Positions 1 through 7,753 of a stretch of 21,768 bases of DNA are shown here, one piece after another. The notes beneath the pieces were generated by a model that was not told the DNA's origin, did not search any database, and was given only the letters and a program-made list of their open reading frames with translations. Origin of the DNA: Candidatus Halomonas stercoripullorum. Lineage in GTDB: Bacteria; Pseudomonadota; Gammaproteobacteria; Pseudomonadales; Halomonadaceae. Position numbers and translations under genes: made by a program. How positions within the stretch are numbered: position 1 is the first letter of the stretch; the number at the start of each line of letters is the position of its first letter. The stretch is from NCBI GenBank assembly GCA_019114645.1, contig DXFC01000072.1:1-21768 (forward strand). The letters run 5' to 3'.

Positions 1-1139
1 CACAAACTGGCGATACCGCGTTTTTTGCCTTGGGTACGCAGGGCGTGGATCAGCGTAGCGATAATGCGTGAGCCAGTGGAGCCAATGGGGTGGCCCTGGG
101 CACAGGCGCCGCCATAGACGTTGACTTTGGAATGGGGAATATTCAATCCATCCATCGCCAGCAGGGTGACGACGGCAAAGGCTTCATTGATCTCGAACAA
201 GTCAACGTCCGCGACGCTCCAGCCGAGTTTTTTCAACAGCTTGTCGATTGCGCCTACCGGGGCAATGGTAAACTCGCTGGGATGCTGCGAGTGAGTGCTG
301 TGGCCCAGCATGCGTGCCAGCGGTTTGGCACCTAGCTTGTCGGCTGCTGCTGCGCTGGACAGAATCAATGCCGAGGCACCGTCCGAGATTGAACTGGCGT
401 TGGCCGCGGTGATGGTCCCGTCCTTGGCGAAGGCCGGACGCAGTTCACGAATCTTGTCGAGCCTGGCCTGGAAGGGCTGTTCATCATGCTCGATTACGCT
501 TTCACCCTTACGGTGGGTGACGGTAACCGGCGCCATTTCAGCATTCAGATGGCCCGCTTCGGTAGCTGCCATGGCACGCTCTAGTGAAGCGATGGCGAAA
601 TCATCGAGTCGCTCGCGAGTGTAGCCACGCGCATCGGCAATATCCTGGGCGAATACCCCCATTAGCTTGCCGGTTTCGGCATCTTCAAGCCCGTCGAGAA
701 ACATGTGATCCTTTAACTCGCCATGGCCCAGGCGGTAACCGACACGCGCCTTGGTGAGCACGTGGGGAGCATTGGACATCGACTCCATGCCACCGGCCAG
801 GATGACCTCGCCACTGCCGGCACGAATCAGATCATGGGCCAGCATGGCGGCTTTCATGCCCGAGCCGCACAGCTTGTTGATGGTGGTGGCGCCACTGGCG
901 TCGGGAATGCCGGCCTGGCGCATCGCCTGGCGGGCCGGGCCCTGCTTGACGCCACCCGGCAGGACGCAGCCCATGATGCCTTCGTCGATAGCACTGGCTT
1001 CGATACCGCTCCGCTCAATGGCGGCGCGAATGGCGGCGGCGGCAAGTTCCGGAGCCGTGAGGCCAGCGAGTCCGCCCAGCATGCCGCCCATGGGGGTGCG
1101 GGTGGCGGCCAAAAATACAATATCGGTGGGGCTGCTCAT
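1..1139 (-). CDS. Acetyl-CoA acetyltransferase / 3-ketoacyl-CoA thiolase (3' end cut by window)
   Basis: Thiolase that cleaves 3-ketoacyl-CoA with CoA (or condenses two acetyl-CoA) in the cytoplasm. The start ATG is at 1139 with an AGGAG-type ribosome site just upstream; 379 complete codons are present, against about 393 for the family. Visible motifs are the acyl-accepting cysteine in INKLCGSGMKA (C91), NEAFA, and the catalytic histidine in GHPIG (H350). The codon broken by the window edge begins TG, as expected for the second catalytic cysteine of the C-x-G-G-G motif. It is divergent from the TetR gene and close to acyl-CoA synthetase, hydroxyacyl-CoA dehydrogenase and acyl-CoA dehydrogenase genes. 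It therefore probably does the last step of a dedicated beta-oxidation-like pathway. Chain-length preference cannot be read from the sequence. Confidence 0.95.
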   Translation of the reverse strand, partial: MSSPTDIVFLAATRTPMGGMLGGLAGLTAPELAAAAIRAAIERSGIEASAIDEGIMGCVLPGGVKQGPARQAMRQAGIPDASGATTINKLCGSGMKAAMLAHDLIRAGSGEVILAGGMESMSNAPHVLTKARVGYRLGHGELKDHMFLDGLEDAETGKLMGVFAQDIADARGYTRERLDDFAIASLERAMAATEAGHLNAEMAPVTVTHRKGESVIEHDEQPFQARLDKIRELRPAFAKDGTITAANASSISDGASALILSSAAAADKLGAKPLARMLGHSTHSQHPSEFTIAPVGAIDKLLKKLGWSVADVDLFEINEAFAVVTLLAMDGLNIPHSKVNVYGGACAQGHPIGSTGSRIIATLIHALRTQGKKRGIASL

Positions 1140-1271
1140 GATGACGCTCTCCTCTATGTTTCGTTCGTTATATTTGTCGCCGGGAAGCGGTGATCTACAC
1201 CGTTTCAACGAATGGGTTCTAGGCCAATGGTGCGTTGACCTGTTTGCGCCGCTGTGTTTCTCTCAGGGTCA

Positions 1272-1289
1272 ACCAAGCAAGCGCTAGTG
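1272..1289 (+). promoter_or_regulatory. Putative TetR operator, autoregulatory site
   Basis: CAAGCAAGCGCTAG at 1274-1287 differs by one base from the sequence in front of the acyl-CoA synthetase gene and by two from that in front of the acyl-CoA dehydrogenase gene. It lies 10 bp upstream of the TetR start codon. A -35-like TTGACC sits at 1235-1240 with only a poor -10 17 bp on, so the site would fall near or just after the transcription start. Binding by the adjacent TetR protein is inferred from position and repeated occurrence. Confidence 0.5.
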
Positions 1290-1297
1290 TAAACCCG

Positions 1298-1879
1298 ATG
1301 AATGTTGTTAACGAGTCCCCACGCCGCAAGGAACTGATCCGCCAGGCAGCCCAGCTCTTCGTTCAGGAGGGCTTTGATCGCACCACGGTGCGTATGCTCG
1401 CCCATGAAATGGGTATCAAGTCCGGTAGCCTGTTTCACCATTTTCGTGACAAGCAGGAGATTCTCGCTGCGGTTATCGAAGAGGGAACCTATAACGCGCT
1501 GACATTGGCTCGGCAGGCATTGGCGGAGTGCGGCGACTCACCGAATGAAAGACTGCACGCCATGGCCCGGGCACACCTGGAAACCTTGCTGACCGACCGC
1601 AATGCTCACGTGGTGGCACTCTATGAGTGGCGGAGTCTTGATGCCAAGGCGCGTGAGCATCTAAGCCATCTGCGTGATGCCTATGAAGAGCTCTGGGAGC
1701 GGGTGATTGATGAAGCACTGGCGGCTGGACTCATCGAGGGTGACCGCTTTCTGGTATCGCGCTTCGTTATGGGCGCATTGAACTGGACGGTGCGTTGGTA
1801 TGATCCCGAAGGGGTTCACAAACCGGAAGATCTGGCCCGTGAACTGGTGAGCATGATGGTGTCATCGGCTGCTACTTAA
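1298..1879 (+). CDS. TetR/AcrR-family transcriptional regulator of acyl-CoA catabolism
   Basis: 193-aa predicted repressor. The N-terminal TetR DNA-binding domain spans residues 10-56, with the helix-turn-helix at about 29-48 (TTVRMLAHEMGIKSGSLFHH) followed by FRDKQEIL. The C-terminal three quarters is a helical ligand-binding and dimerisation domain ending near residue 190. The ATG at 1298 was chosen because it gives the usual short arm before the first helix. An in-frame TTG further upstream would add 21 unlikely residues. No good Shine-Dalgarno is visible, so translation may be weak. It is divergent from the thiolase and upstream of the synthetase. In this family, regulators beside beta-oxidation genes usually sense acyl-CoA. 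The effector here is not known. Confidence 0.9.
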   Translation: MNVVNESPRRKELIRQAAQLFVQEGFDRTTVRMLAHEMGIKSGSLFHHFRDKQEILAAVIEEGTYNALTLARQALAECGDSPNERLHAMARAHLETLLTDRNAHVVALYEWRSLDAKAREHLSHLRDAYEELWERVIDEALAAGLIEGDRFLVSRFVMGALNWTVRWYDPEGVHKPEDLARELVSMMVSSAAT

Positions 1880-1955
1880 CCAGTTCATCGACCAAGGTCT
1901 AGCGCTAGCCGTTAACTCCTGACCTTGCTTCGTCGACAGTTTGTTTTTAGCCTTG

Positions 1956-1975
1956 AACCAAGCGCTTGCTTGGTT
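1956..1975 (+). promoter_or_regulatory. Perfect inverted-repeat operator before the acyl-CoA synthetase gene
   Basis: AACCAAGC and GCTTGGTT form perfect 8-bp arms separated by four bases. Inside lies the 10-bp palindrome CAAGCGCTTG (1959-1968). Read on the minus strand, 1959-1972 is CAAGCAAGCGCTTG, the same 14-mer found upstream of the TetR gene and of the acyl-CoA dehydrogenase gene. The site is about 100 bp upstream of the synthetase start. The neighbouring TetR protein is the likely binder (inference). No convincing -35/-10 pair could be fixed around it. Confidence 0.6.
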
Positions 1976-2073
1976 ACCGTTTACGTTAACTGGACTAAAT
2001 AGAAGAGAGCCTGTTAAGCACAAGCAGCCGATCACGCGCACAAATACAACAAGCACAAGAGGGCGGTCCTGTC

Positions 2074-3744
2074 ATGAGTACCCCAAAGCTTCCTGAATAC
2101 TCCACCTATCTGGAGCAGTTCTCCATCGCTGATGCCATCGCACGGCTCGATGATCATGGGGATGGCAAGCTGAACGCCTATGAGGCTTGCTGCGGTCGTC
2201 ATTTGCGTGCTGGTCGTGGTGAAGTTATTGCATTGATTCATGAAGACATGCAGGGCAAGGTCAGGCGTCTTTCTTATGCTGAACTGGAAGCCGAAAGCGC
2301 CAGGCTGGCCGGCTGGTTTGCCGAGCGCGGCCTGGGAGTGGGAGACCGTATTGCTTGCATGCTGCCGCGTTCGGCCGAACTGCTGATCACTGTGCTGGCT
2401 ACTTGGCGCATCGGGGCTGTCTACCAACCACTGTTTACCGCTTTTGGACCTGATGCCGTTGATTATCGCCTGGGGCGTGCCAATACCCGGTTGGTCATCA
2501 CCGATCACGCCAATCGTGCCAAGTTTGACGGTCTCGACCAGTGCCCACCGGTATTGGCTGTAGGTGGGCCGAGTGCGGCGTATGCCGACGATTTTGACTG
2601 GCGTGTCGCGCTCGCCTGTTCGCCGATCGAGACGACACCACCGCGTCTGGCGCCAGGCGCACCTTTCCTCCAGATGTTCACGTCCGGTACCGTGGGCAAG
2701 CCCAAGGGGGTGGCGGTGCCACTCTCCGGTATGCCAGCCTTTGCGCTTTACATGGAGCTCGCCATCGATCTGCGCCAGAGCGACCGCTTCTGGAACATGG
2801 CCGATCCTGGCTGGGCCTATGGCCTCTACTACGCCATCGCGGGACCATTATTGCTGGGTGTGACGACGCATTTCTGCGAGGCGGGTTTCACCGCAGAGGG
2901 AGCGCTTGAGTTCATGCGCCGTCATCGCATCAACAACTTTGCCGCCGCGCCTACCGCCTACCGGTTGATGAAGGCTTCGGGGCTGTTCGATGAGGCCCAT
3001 AGTGAGCTTGAGCTACGTGTGGCCAGCTCGGCTGGCGAGCCACTCAACACCGAAGTGGTCACCTGGGTGGAGCGTGCGCTGGGTTGCCCGGTAATGGATC
3101 ATTATGGTCAGACCGAAACCGGCATGACTTGCTGTAACCATCATGCCTTGGGGCATCCCAAGCATGTTGGTGCCATGGGGGTGCCGATGCCCGGCTATCG
3201 GCTGGCAATACTGGATGCCGAGCACAATGAGTTGCCTGCGGGGCAGCCAGGCGTGTTGGCGGTGGATATCGAGCACTCTCCGGCCCACTTTTTTGCGGGT
3301 TACACCTGGCAGGAGAAGCACCCCTTCGCCAATGGCTACTACCTGACGGGCGATGTCGTGGTGCGCAATGAGGATGGCACCTTCCAGTTCGCCGGGCGGG
3401 ACGACGACATCATTACAACGGCAGGCTACCGGGTCGGTCCCACCGATGTGGAAAACACCGTACTCACCCACCCGGCGGTAGCGGAGTCCGCCGCCGTGGG
3501 GCAGCCCGATGAAATTCGTGGTGAGGTGATCAAGTCCTATATCGTTTTGCGGGAAGGCTTTGAAGCGAGCGATGCGTTGGCCGACGAAATTCGCCAGCGC
3601 GTGCGTGAACGTCTCTCCACCCACGCTTTTCCCCGGGTGATTGAGTTTGTCGAGGCCTTGCCCAAGACCCCCAGTGGCAAGATTCAGCGCTTTAAACTGC
3701 GCACCGATGCCGCCGAGAAAGCGGCAGCGGCGGCCGAAAAATGA
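2074..3744 (+). CDS. AMP-binding acyl-CoA synthetase
   Basis: 556-aa ANL-superfamily ligase that activates a carboxylic acid to its acyl-CoA through an acyl-AMP. It has the P-loop FTSGTVGKPKG (202-212), the A5 motif YGQTETG (344-350), TGD (425-427), the hinge region GRDDDIITTAGYRVGP (441-456), and the C-terminal PKTPSGK whose K536 is the adenylation lysine. The order and length fit the acetyl/propionyl/medium-chain (ACSM-like) synthetases; the substrate cannot be assigned. AGAGGG at 2058-2063 is the likely ribosome site. The SDR gene starts 16 bp after its stop, so the two form an operon under the palindrome at 1956-1975. It would supply acyl-CoA to the nearby dehydrogenase. Confidence 0.95.
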   Translation: MSTPKLPEYSTYLEQFSIADAIARLDDHGDGKLNAYEACCGRHLRAGRGEVIALIHEDMQGKVRRLSYAELEAESARLAGWFAERGLGVGDRIACMLPRSAELLITVLATWRIGAVYQPLFTAFGPDAVDYRLGRANTRLVITDHANRAKFDGLDQCPPVLAVGGPSAAYADDFDWRVALACSPIETTPPRLAPGAPFLQMFTSGTVGKPKGVAVPLSGMPAFALYMELAIDLRQSDRFWNMADPGWAYGLYYAIAGPLLLGVTTHFCEAGFTAEGALEFMRRHRINNFAAAPTAYRLMKASGLFDEAHSELELRVASSAGEPLNTEVVTWVERALGCPVMDHYGQTETGMTCCNHHALGHPKHVGAMGVPMPGYRLAILDAEHNELPAGQPGVLAVDIEHSPAHFFAGYTWQEKHPFANGYYLTGDVVVRNEDGTFQFAGRDDDIITTAGYRVGPTDVENTVLTHPAVAESAAVGQPDEIRGEVIKSYIVLREGFEASDALADEIRQRVRERLSTHAFPRVIEFVEALPKTPSGKIQRFKLRTDAAEKAAAAAEK

Positions 3745-3760
3745 ACCAGGAGAGCCCTGC

Positions 3761-4528
3761 ATGCAAGTGAAGGACCGTACCTTTCTGATTACTGGCGCCG
3801 CCTCCGGACTGGGAGCAGCCACGGCTGAGCGCCTCGTTGCCGGCGGGGGACACGTCGTGCTCTGCGACCTGAACGACGCCGTCGAAGCCCATGCGGCGAA
3901 ACTTGGCCAGGTGGCTCGTGCGGTACGTGGCGACGTAACGTCGGCCGCAGACATGCAAAGGGCGGTTGATGTCAGCCTTGAGCTGGGTGGGGAGCAGGGG
4001 CTGGCTGGCGTGGTGCACTGTGCCGGCGTGGTCAGTGTCGCCAAGTTGGTTGACCGCGAGGGTAACCCCGCGGATCTTGAGGCCTATGCACGTACAGTGC
4101 AGATCAATCTGGTGGGCACTTTCAACGTGATGCGCCTGGCTGCCGCCGCCATGGCCAAAAACCTTGCCAATGCAGACGGCGAGCGTGGGGTGATCATCAA
4201 TACCGCTTCGATTGCCGCCTTTGACGGCCAGGTAGGACAGTGTGCCTACAGTGCTTCCAAGGCGGGTGTGGTGGGCATGAGCCTACCCGCAGCGCGGGAG
4301 CTGTCGCGCCATGGCGTACGCGTGATGGCGATTGCGCCCGGGGTCTTCCAGACGCCGATGATGAGCGAGATTCCCGATGAGGCGGCCAAGGCGCTGGCAG
4401 CCTCGGTACCGTTTCCCAAGCGGCTGGGGGAGCCCGATGAGTTTGCGCGCCTGGTTGAGCACATTATTACCAACGTCATGCTCAATGGTGAGGTGATTCG
4501 TCTCGATGGGGGAATTCGTATGCAGTGA
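3761..4528 (+). CDS. SDR-family 3-hydroxyacyl-CoA dehydrogenase (HSD10/FadB2x-like)
   Basis: 255-aa classical short-chain dehydrogenase. It has the NAD-binding motif TGAASGLG (11-18), the catalytic serine in NTASIAA (S150) and the YSASK signature with Y163 and K167. The -RLDGGIRMQ ending and the RGVIINTASIAAFDGQ block are typical of the type-2 3-hydroxyacyl-CoA dehydrogenases (human HSD17B10, P. putida FadB2x). These oxidise short or 2-methyl-branched 3-hydroxyacyl-CoA with NAD. The start at 3761 is preceded by AGGAG with good spacing; a longer in-frame extension overlaps the synthetase gene and is rejected. It lies 16 bp after the synthetase and before a strong terminator. The exact substrate is inferred only from family and context. 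Confidence 0.92.
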   Translation: MQVKDRTFLITGAASGLGAATAERLVAGGGHVVLCDLNDAVEAHAAKLGQVARAVRGDVTSAADMQRAVDVSLELGGEQGLAGVVHCAGVVSVAKLVDREGNPADLEAYARTVQINLVGTFNVMRLAAAAMAKNLANADGERGVIINTASIAAFDGQVGQCAYSASKAGVVGMSLPAARELSRHGVRVMAIAPGVFQTPMMSEIPDEAAKALAASVPFPKRLGEPDEFARLVEHIITNVMLNGEVIRLDGGIRMQ

Positions 4529-4553
4529 GCGCATAGCTGCCTCTTGCCCCGCT

Positions 4554-4580
4554 AGCCCGCCTCTCTGGCGGGCTCTTTTT
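4554..4580 (+). terminator. Rho-independent terminator after the synthetase-SDR operon
   Basis: An 8-bp perfect stem, AGCCCGCC / GGCGGGCT, with a 5-base loop is followed by CTTTTT. It begins 25 bp after the SDR stop and separates that operon from the acyl-CoA dehydrogenase promoter. Confidence 0.9.
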
Positions 4581-4640
4581 GATCGGCAGTTCAACACGAC
4601 TCAGTGCGCGACTAAAGTAATATGCTATTTTTCCCTAACT

Positions 4641-4656
4641 TCAAACAAGCGCTTGA
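4641..4656 (+). promoter_or_regulatory. Putative TetR operator over the acyl-CoA dehydrogenase promoter
   Basis: CAAACAAGCGCTTG (4642-4655) is the third copy of the 14-mer seen at 1274-1287 and, inverted, at 1959-1972. It contains the palindrome CAAGCGCTTG at 4646-4655. It overlaps the best -35 box (TTGACT, 4653-4658), so a bound repressor would block RNA polymerase. Assignment to the TetR protein at 1298-1879 is inference. Confidence 0.55.
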
Positions 4657-4681
4657 CTGGAGGCGACAGGAAGGCTAGTTT
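4653..4681 (+). promoter_or_regulatory. Candidate sigma-70 promoter of the acyl-CoA dehydrogenase gene
   Basis: TTGACT at 4653-4658 matches the -35 consensus at five of six positions. TAGTTT at 4676-4681 is a weak -10 (three of six) after exactly 17 bp. The -35 overlaps one palindromic operator and the -10 overlaps another, which supports this as the regulated promoter despite the poor -10. Confidence 0.4.
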
Positions 4682-4698
4682 CAAACGAATGTTTGAAA
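4679..4698 (+). promoter_or_regulatory. PsrA-type fatty-acid operator
   Basis: TTTCAAAC and GTTTGAAA are perfect 8-bp arms around GAAT. The core CAAAC-N4-GTTTG matches the motif known for PsrA, the TetR-family long-chain acyl-CoA sensor of Pseudomonas and relatives. It overlaps the -10 region and lies 49 bp before the dehydrogenase start, 40 bp centre to centre from the operator at 4641-4656. No psrA gene is in the window. Confidence 0.6.
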
Positions 4699-4746
4699 GC
4701 GCCTCGTTTGCTGGTACCAATTGCAGAAACACCTTGGAGAGTAGAG

Positions 4747-6558
4747 ATGCCCGATTATCAGGCCCCCCTGCGCGATCTTCGCTTCGTGATGGACGAAATG
4801 TTTGATTATCCCGCTCACTATGCCCGTTTGCCGGGCGGTGAAGAGGCATCTCCCGATATCGTGGCCGCTATCCTGGAAGAGGGGGCACGCTTTTCCCGCG
4901 AGGTGTTGTTGCCACTGAATCAGAGCGGAGATCAGGAAGGCTGCACCCTGGAGAATGGCGAAGTCAAGGCGCCTAAAGGCTTCAAGGAGGCTTACCAGCA
5001 GTACGTTGAAGGTGGCTGGCCGGGCCTGGCGGCGGATCCGGAGCAGGGCGGCCAGGGGCTGCCCCACTCACTGGCCATGGCGCTCAACGAAATGGTGTGT
5101 TCCACCAACCTGGCCTGGGGCATGTATCCAGGGCTTTCCCATGGTGCCGCTGATGCTCTGCGTCATCATGGTACCGAAGAGCAGAAAGCGACCTACCTGA
5201 CCAAGCTGGTAGAGGGTGTCTGGACCGGCACCATGTGTCTTACCGAGCCGCACTGCGGCACCGATCTGGGCTTGATCAAGACCCGTGCTGTGCCTACTGC
5301 GGATGGCGCCTACGAGATTACCGGTACCAAGATCTTCATCTCTGCGGGTGACCATGACCTGGCCGAGAACATCGTGCATCTGGTGCTGGCCAAGTTACCC
5401 GACGCCCCGGAAGGTTCCAAGGGTATTTCTCTGTTTGTCGTACCCAAGTATTTACCTGATAGCGAGGGCAACCCCGGCGAACGGAACGGCGTTGCCTGCG
5501 GCTCGCTCGAGCACAAGATGGGCATTCACGGTAACGCTACCTGTGTGATGAACTTCGATACCTCGCGTGGTTTCCTGGTGGGGGCACCCAACAAGGGGCT
5601 GGCCTGCATGTTCACCATGATGAACGCTGCCCGTATCGGTGTCGGGATCCAAGGGCTGGGCCTTACCGAGGCGAGCTTCCAGAATGCGCTGGCCTATGCG
5701 CGAGATCGTTTGCAGATGCGTGCCCTGTCAGGTCCCAAGGCGCCGGAGAAACCTGCCGACCCGATCATTGTCCACCCTGACGTGCGGCGCATGCTGCTGA
5801 CCCAGAAGGCCTTCGCCGAAGGTGGGCGCATGTTGGTGCTCTATACTGCGCAGATGGTGGATATCGTCGAGAGTAGTGACGACGACGCCGAGCGCGAGCA
5901 AGCCGAGGTTTTGCTTGGCCTGCTGACGCCAATCGTCAAGGCTTTCCTTACCGAGGTGGGCTTTGAGGCAACCAACGAAGGTGTTCAAATCTTTGGCGGC
6001 CATGGTTTCATTCAAGAGTGGGGCATGGAGCAGTTGGTACGTGATTCACGTATCACGCGGCTCTACGAAGGTACTACCGGTATCCAGGCACTGGATCTGC
6101 TGGGCCGCAAGGTACTGATGAGCCAGGGCGAGAGCCTCAAGGTCTTCACCAAGGAGATTCACAAGTTCTGCAAGGCCGAGGCGGGCAATGCCGAGCTGGC
6201 CGAATTTGTCGGGCCGCTGGCCAAGCTGAATGCCGAGTGGGGCGAGCTGACCATGGGTGTTGGCATGAAAGCGATGAATGATCGTGAGGAAGTCGGGGCT
6301 GCCAGTGTCGATTACCTGATGTACTCCGGCTACGTGACCCTCGCTTACCTCTTCGCCCGGGCTGCCAAGCAGGCGCAAGCCGCACTTGCCGCCGGTAGCG
6401 ATGATACTGCGTTCTATGAAACCAAGGTCAAGACGGCACGCTTCTACTTCCAGCGTCTGTTGCCGCGTACCCGTACCCATGTCCAGTGCATCCAGGCGGG
6501 TGCCGAATCACTGATGGCGTTGTCAGAGGTGGATTTCGGTCGCGGTTTCGAAATTTGA
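4747..6558 (+). CDS. Acyl-CoA dehydrogenase, long DmdC/PA0506-like type
   Basis: 603-aa FAD enzyme that forms trans-2-enoyl-CoA from acyl-CoA in the cytoplasm. The N-terminus MPDYQAPLRDLRFVMDE is characteristic of the roughly 600-residue family that includes Pseudomonas FadE-like PA0506-PA0508 and 3-methylmercaptopropionyl-CoA dehydrogenase DmdC. TEPHCGTDLG (166-175) is the FAD/substrate loop. IFGGHGFIQEWGMEQLVRD precedes YEGTTGIQ, whose E441 aligns with the catalytic glutamate of the superfamily. A C-terminal helical extension (about 470-600) is the extra domain of this type. The ATG at 4747 has GGAG at 4736-4739; an earlier in-frame ATG at 4693 lies inside the operator and is rejected. The substrate (fatty, branched or sulfur-containing) is undetermined. 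Confidence 0.93.
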   Translation: MPDYQAPLRDLRFVMDEMFDYPAHYARLPGGEEASPDIVAAILEEGARFSREVLLPLNQSGDQEGCTLENGEVKAPKGFKEAYQQYVEGGWPGLAADPEQGGQGLPHSLAMALNEMVCSTNLAWGMYPGLSHGAADALRHHGTEEQKATYLTKLVEGVWTGTMCLTEPHCGTDLGLIKTRAVPTADGAYEITGTKIFISAGDHDLAENIVHLVLAKLPDAPEGSKGISLFVVPKYLPDSEGNPGERNGVACGSLEHKMGIHGNATCVMNFDTSRGFLVGAPNKGLACMFTMMNAARIGVGIQGLGLTEASFQNALAYARDRLQMRALSGPKAPEKPADPIIVHPDVRRMLLTQKAFAEGGRMLVLYTAQMVDIVESSDDDAEREQAEVLLGLLTPIVKAFLTEVGFEATNEGVQIFGGHGFIQEWGMEQLVRDSRITRLYEGTTGIQALDLLGRKVLMSQGESLKVFTKEIHKFCKAEAGNAELAEFVGPLAKLNAEWGELTMGVGMKAMNDREEVGAASVDYLMYSGYVTLAYLFARAAKQAQAALAAGSDDTAFYETKVKTARFYFQRLLPRTRTHVQCIQAGAESLMALSEVDFGRGFEI

Positions 6559-6602
6559 TCACTACGGGCATCTCTCTCGGTCAGGCGACTGATCGGTGGT
6601 TT

Positions 6603-6629
6603 GCGGCGGGCATGGCCCGCCGCTTTTTT
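6603..6629 (+). terminator. Rho-independent terminator after the acyl-CoA dehydrogenase gene
   Basis: A perfect 9-bp stem, GCGGCGGGC / GCCCGCCGC, with a 3-base loop is followed by six T residues. It starts 44 bp after the stop codon. It has no T tract on the minus strand, so it does not serve the convergent alcohol dehydrogenase gene. Confidence 0.93.
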
Positions 6630-6675
6630 GTCGTTTGTCACTGACTACGAGATTGGTGCGGCTATAAGCTCTTAA

Positions 6676-7737
6676 TCAAAGGGTGCCGGCTGAGGTAAGC
6701 GATGCGTTATCGATAACGAAGCGATACTTCACATCGCCCTGCATCATGCGCTCGTAGGCGGTATTGATTTCGTCGGCGCGTATCATTTCGATATCGGCAA
6801 CGATGCCGTGCTCGGCACAGAAATCGAGCATTTCCTGGGTTTCGGGAATGCCGCCGATCAAGGAGCCGGCCAGACTGCGACGCTTGAGAATCAGGTTGAA
6901 TACGCCGGGTGAGGGGTGTGGTGTCGCCGGTGCACCGACCAGTGCCATGGTGCCATCGCGCTTGAGCAGCGTAATGAAAGCATCAAGGTCATGGGGTGCA
7001 GCCACGGTATTGAGAATGAAGTCCAGGCTCCCGGCATGGGCGGCCATCTCGTCAGGATTACGCGAAACAACAACTTCATGCGCGCCCAATGCCTTGGCGG
7101 CCTCGCGTTTGGATTCGGAAGTAGTGAAAGCCACCACCTGTGCCCCCAGGGCATTGGCCAACTTGATGCCCATGTGCCCCAATCCACCGATACCGACGAT
7201 ACCGACCTTGTGGCCCGGCCCGACCTGCCAGTGGCGCAACGGTGACCAGGTGGTAATACCTGCACACAGCAGCGGTGCTACAGCAGCCAGTTGCGCTTCT
7301 GGGTGGCGAATGCGCAGCACATAGCGCTCATCCACCACAATCTGCTCCGCATAACCACCCAGTGTGTGGCCAGGTGCATCTGCGCTGGGGCCGTTATACG
7401 TGGGAACCATCCCGTCGCAGTAGTTTTCCAAACCCTCGGCGCAGTCTGCGCAATGCCGGCAGCTATCGACGATACAGCCCACGCCCACCAGGTCGCCGGG
7501 CTTGAAGCCGGAAACCGCATCGCCGACAGCCGAGACGTACCCGACGATTTCATGGCCTGGCACGCAGGGAAATAGCGTGCCGGCCCATTCGGCGCGTACC
7601 TGGTGAATGTCCGAGTGACATACCCCGCAGAAGGCAATGTCGATCTGAACGTCCTGCGCGCCAGGCGCACGGCGGGTGATATCCATGGCTTCGAGTGGCT
7701 GGTCGCCAGCATGAGCGCCGTAGGCCTTGATGGTCAT
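6676..7737 (-). CDS. Zinc-dependent NADP(H) alcohol dehydrogenase / aldehyde reductase, YahK type
   Basis: 353-aa medium-chain dehydrogenase. Catalytic zinc ligands are C40 (CGVCHSD), H62 with E63 (PGHE) and C158. Structural zinc ligands are C93, C96, C99 and C107 in SCRHCADCAEGLENYC. The Rossmann motif GIGGLGH is at 182-188, followed by a TTSESKR segment where YahK/cinnamyl-alcohol-type enzymes bind the NADP phosphate. These enzymes mostly reduce aldehydes to alcohols. The ATG at 7737 has AGGAAGAG upstream; an open frame extends to 7884 but overlaps the lipoprotein gene and lacks family similarity. The lipoprotein gene ends 16 bp upstream on the same strand, so cotranscription is likely. The physiological aldehyde is unknown. 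Confidence 0.93.
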   Translation of the reverse strand: MTIKAYGAHAGDQPLEAMDITRRAPGAQDVQIDIAFCGVCHSDIHQVRAEWAGTLFPCVPGHEIVGYVSAVGDAVSGFKPGDLVGVGCIVDSCRHCADCAEGLENYCDGMVPTYNGPSADAPGHTLGGYAEQIVVDERYVLRIRHPEAQLAAVAPLLCAGITTWSPLRHWQVGPGHKVGIVGIGGLGHMGIKLANALGAQVVAFTTSESKREAAKALGAHEVVVSRNPDEMAAHAGSLDFILNTVAAPHDLDAFITLLKRDGTMALVGAPATPHPSPGVFNLILKRRSLAGSLIGGIPETQEMLDFCAEHGIVADIEMIRADEINTAYERMMQGDVKYRFVIDNASLTSAGTL

Positions 7738-7753
7738 GTAGGTACTCTTCCTT

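Noticed and set aside
1203..1218. TTTCAACGAATGGGTT, a possible second PsrA-like site in the thiolase-TetR gap
   Set aside because: One base is missing from the left arm and the right arm does not pair; too degenerate to call.
723..1287. Overlapping plus-strand open frames opposite the thiolase
   Set aside because: Gly/Ala/His-rich or Met/Ala/Pro-rich products antisense to intact thiolase motifs.
1899..1908. Perfect palindrome CTAGCGCTAG just after the TetR stop
   Set aside because: Shares AGCGCTAG with the operator at 1274-1287 but lacks the outer CAA half-site and has no T tract; could be a weak extra site, not supportable.
3013..4044. Long minus-strand open frame opposite the synthetase and SDR genes
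   Set aside because: Low-complexity, Pro/Ser/Arg-biased product with no domain or ribosome site; it is an antisense shadow of two well-supported genes.
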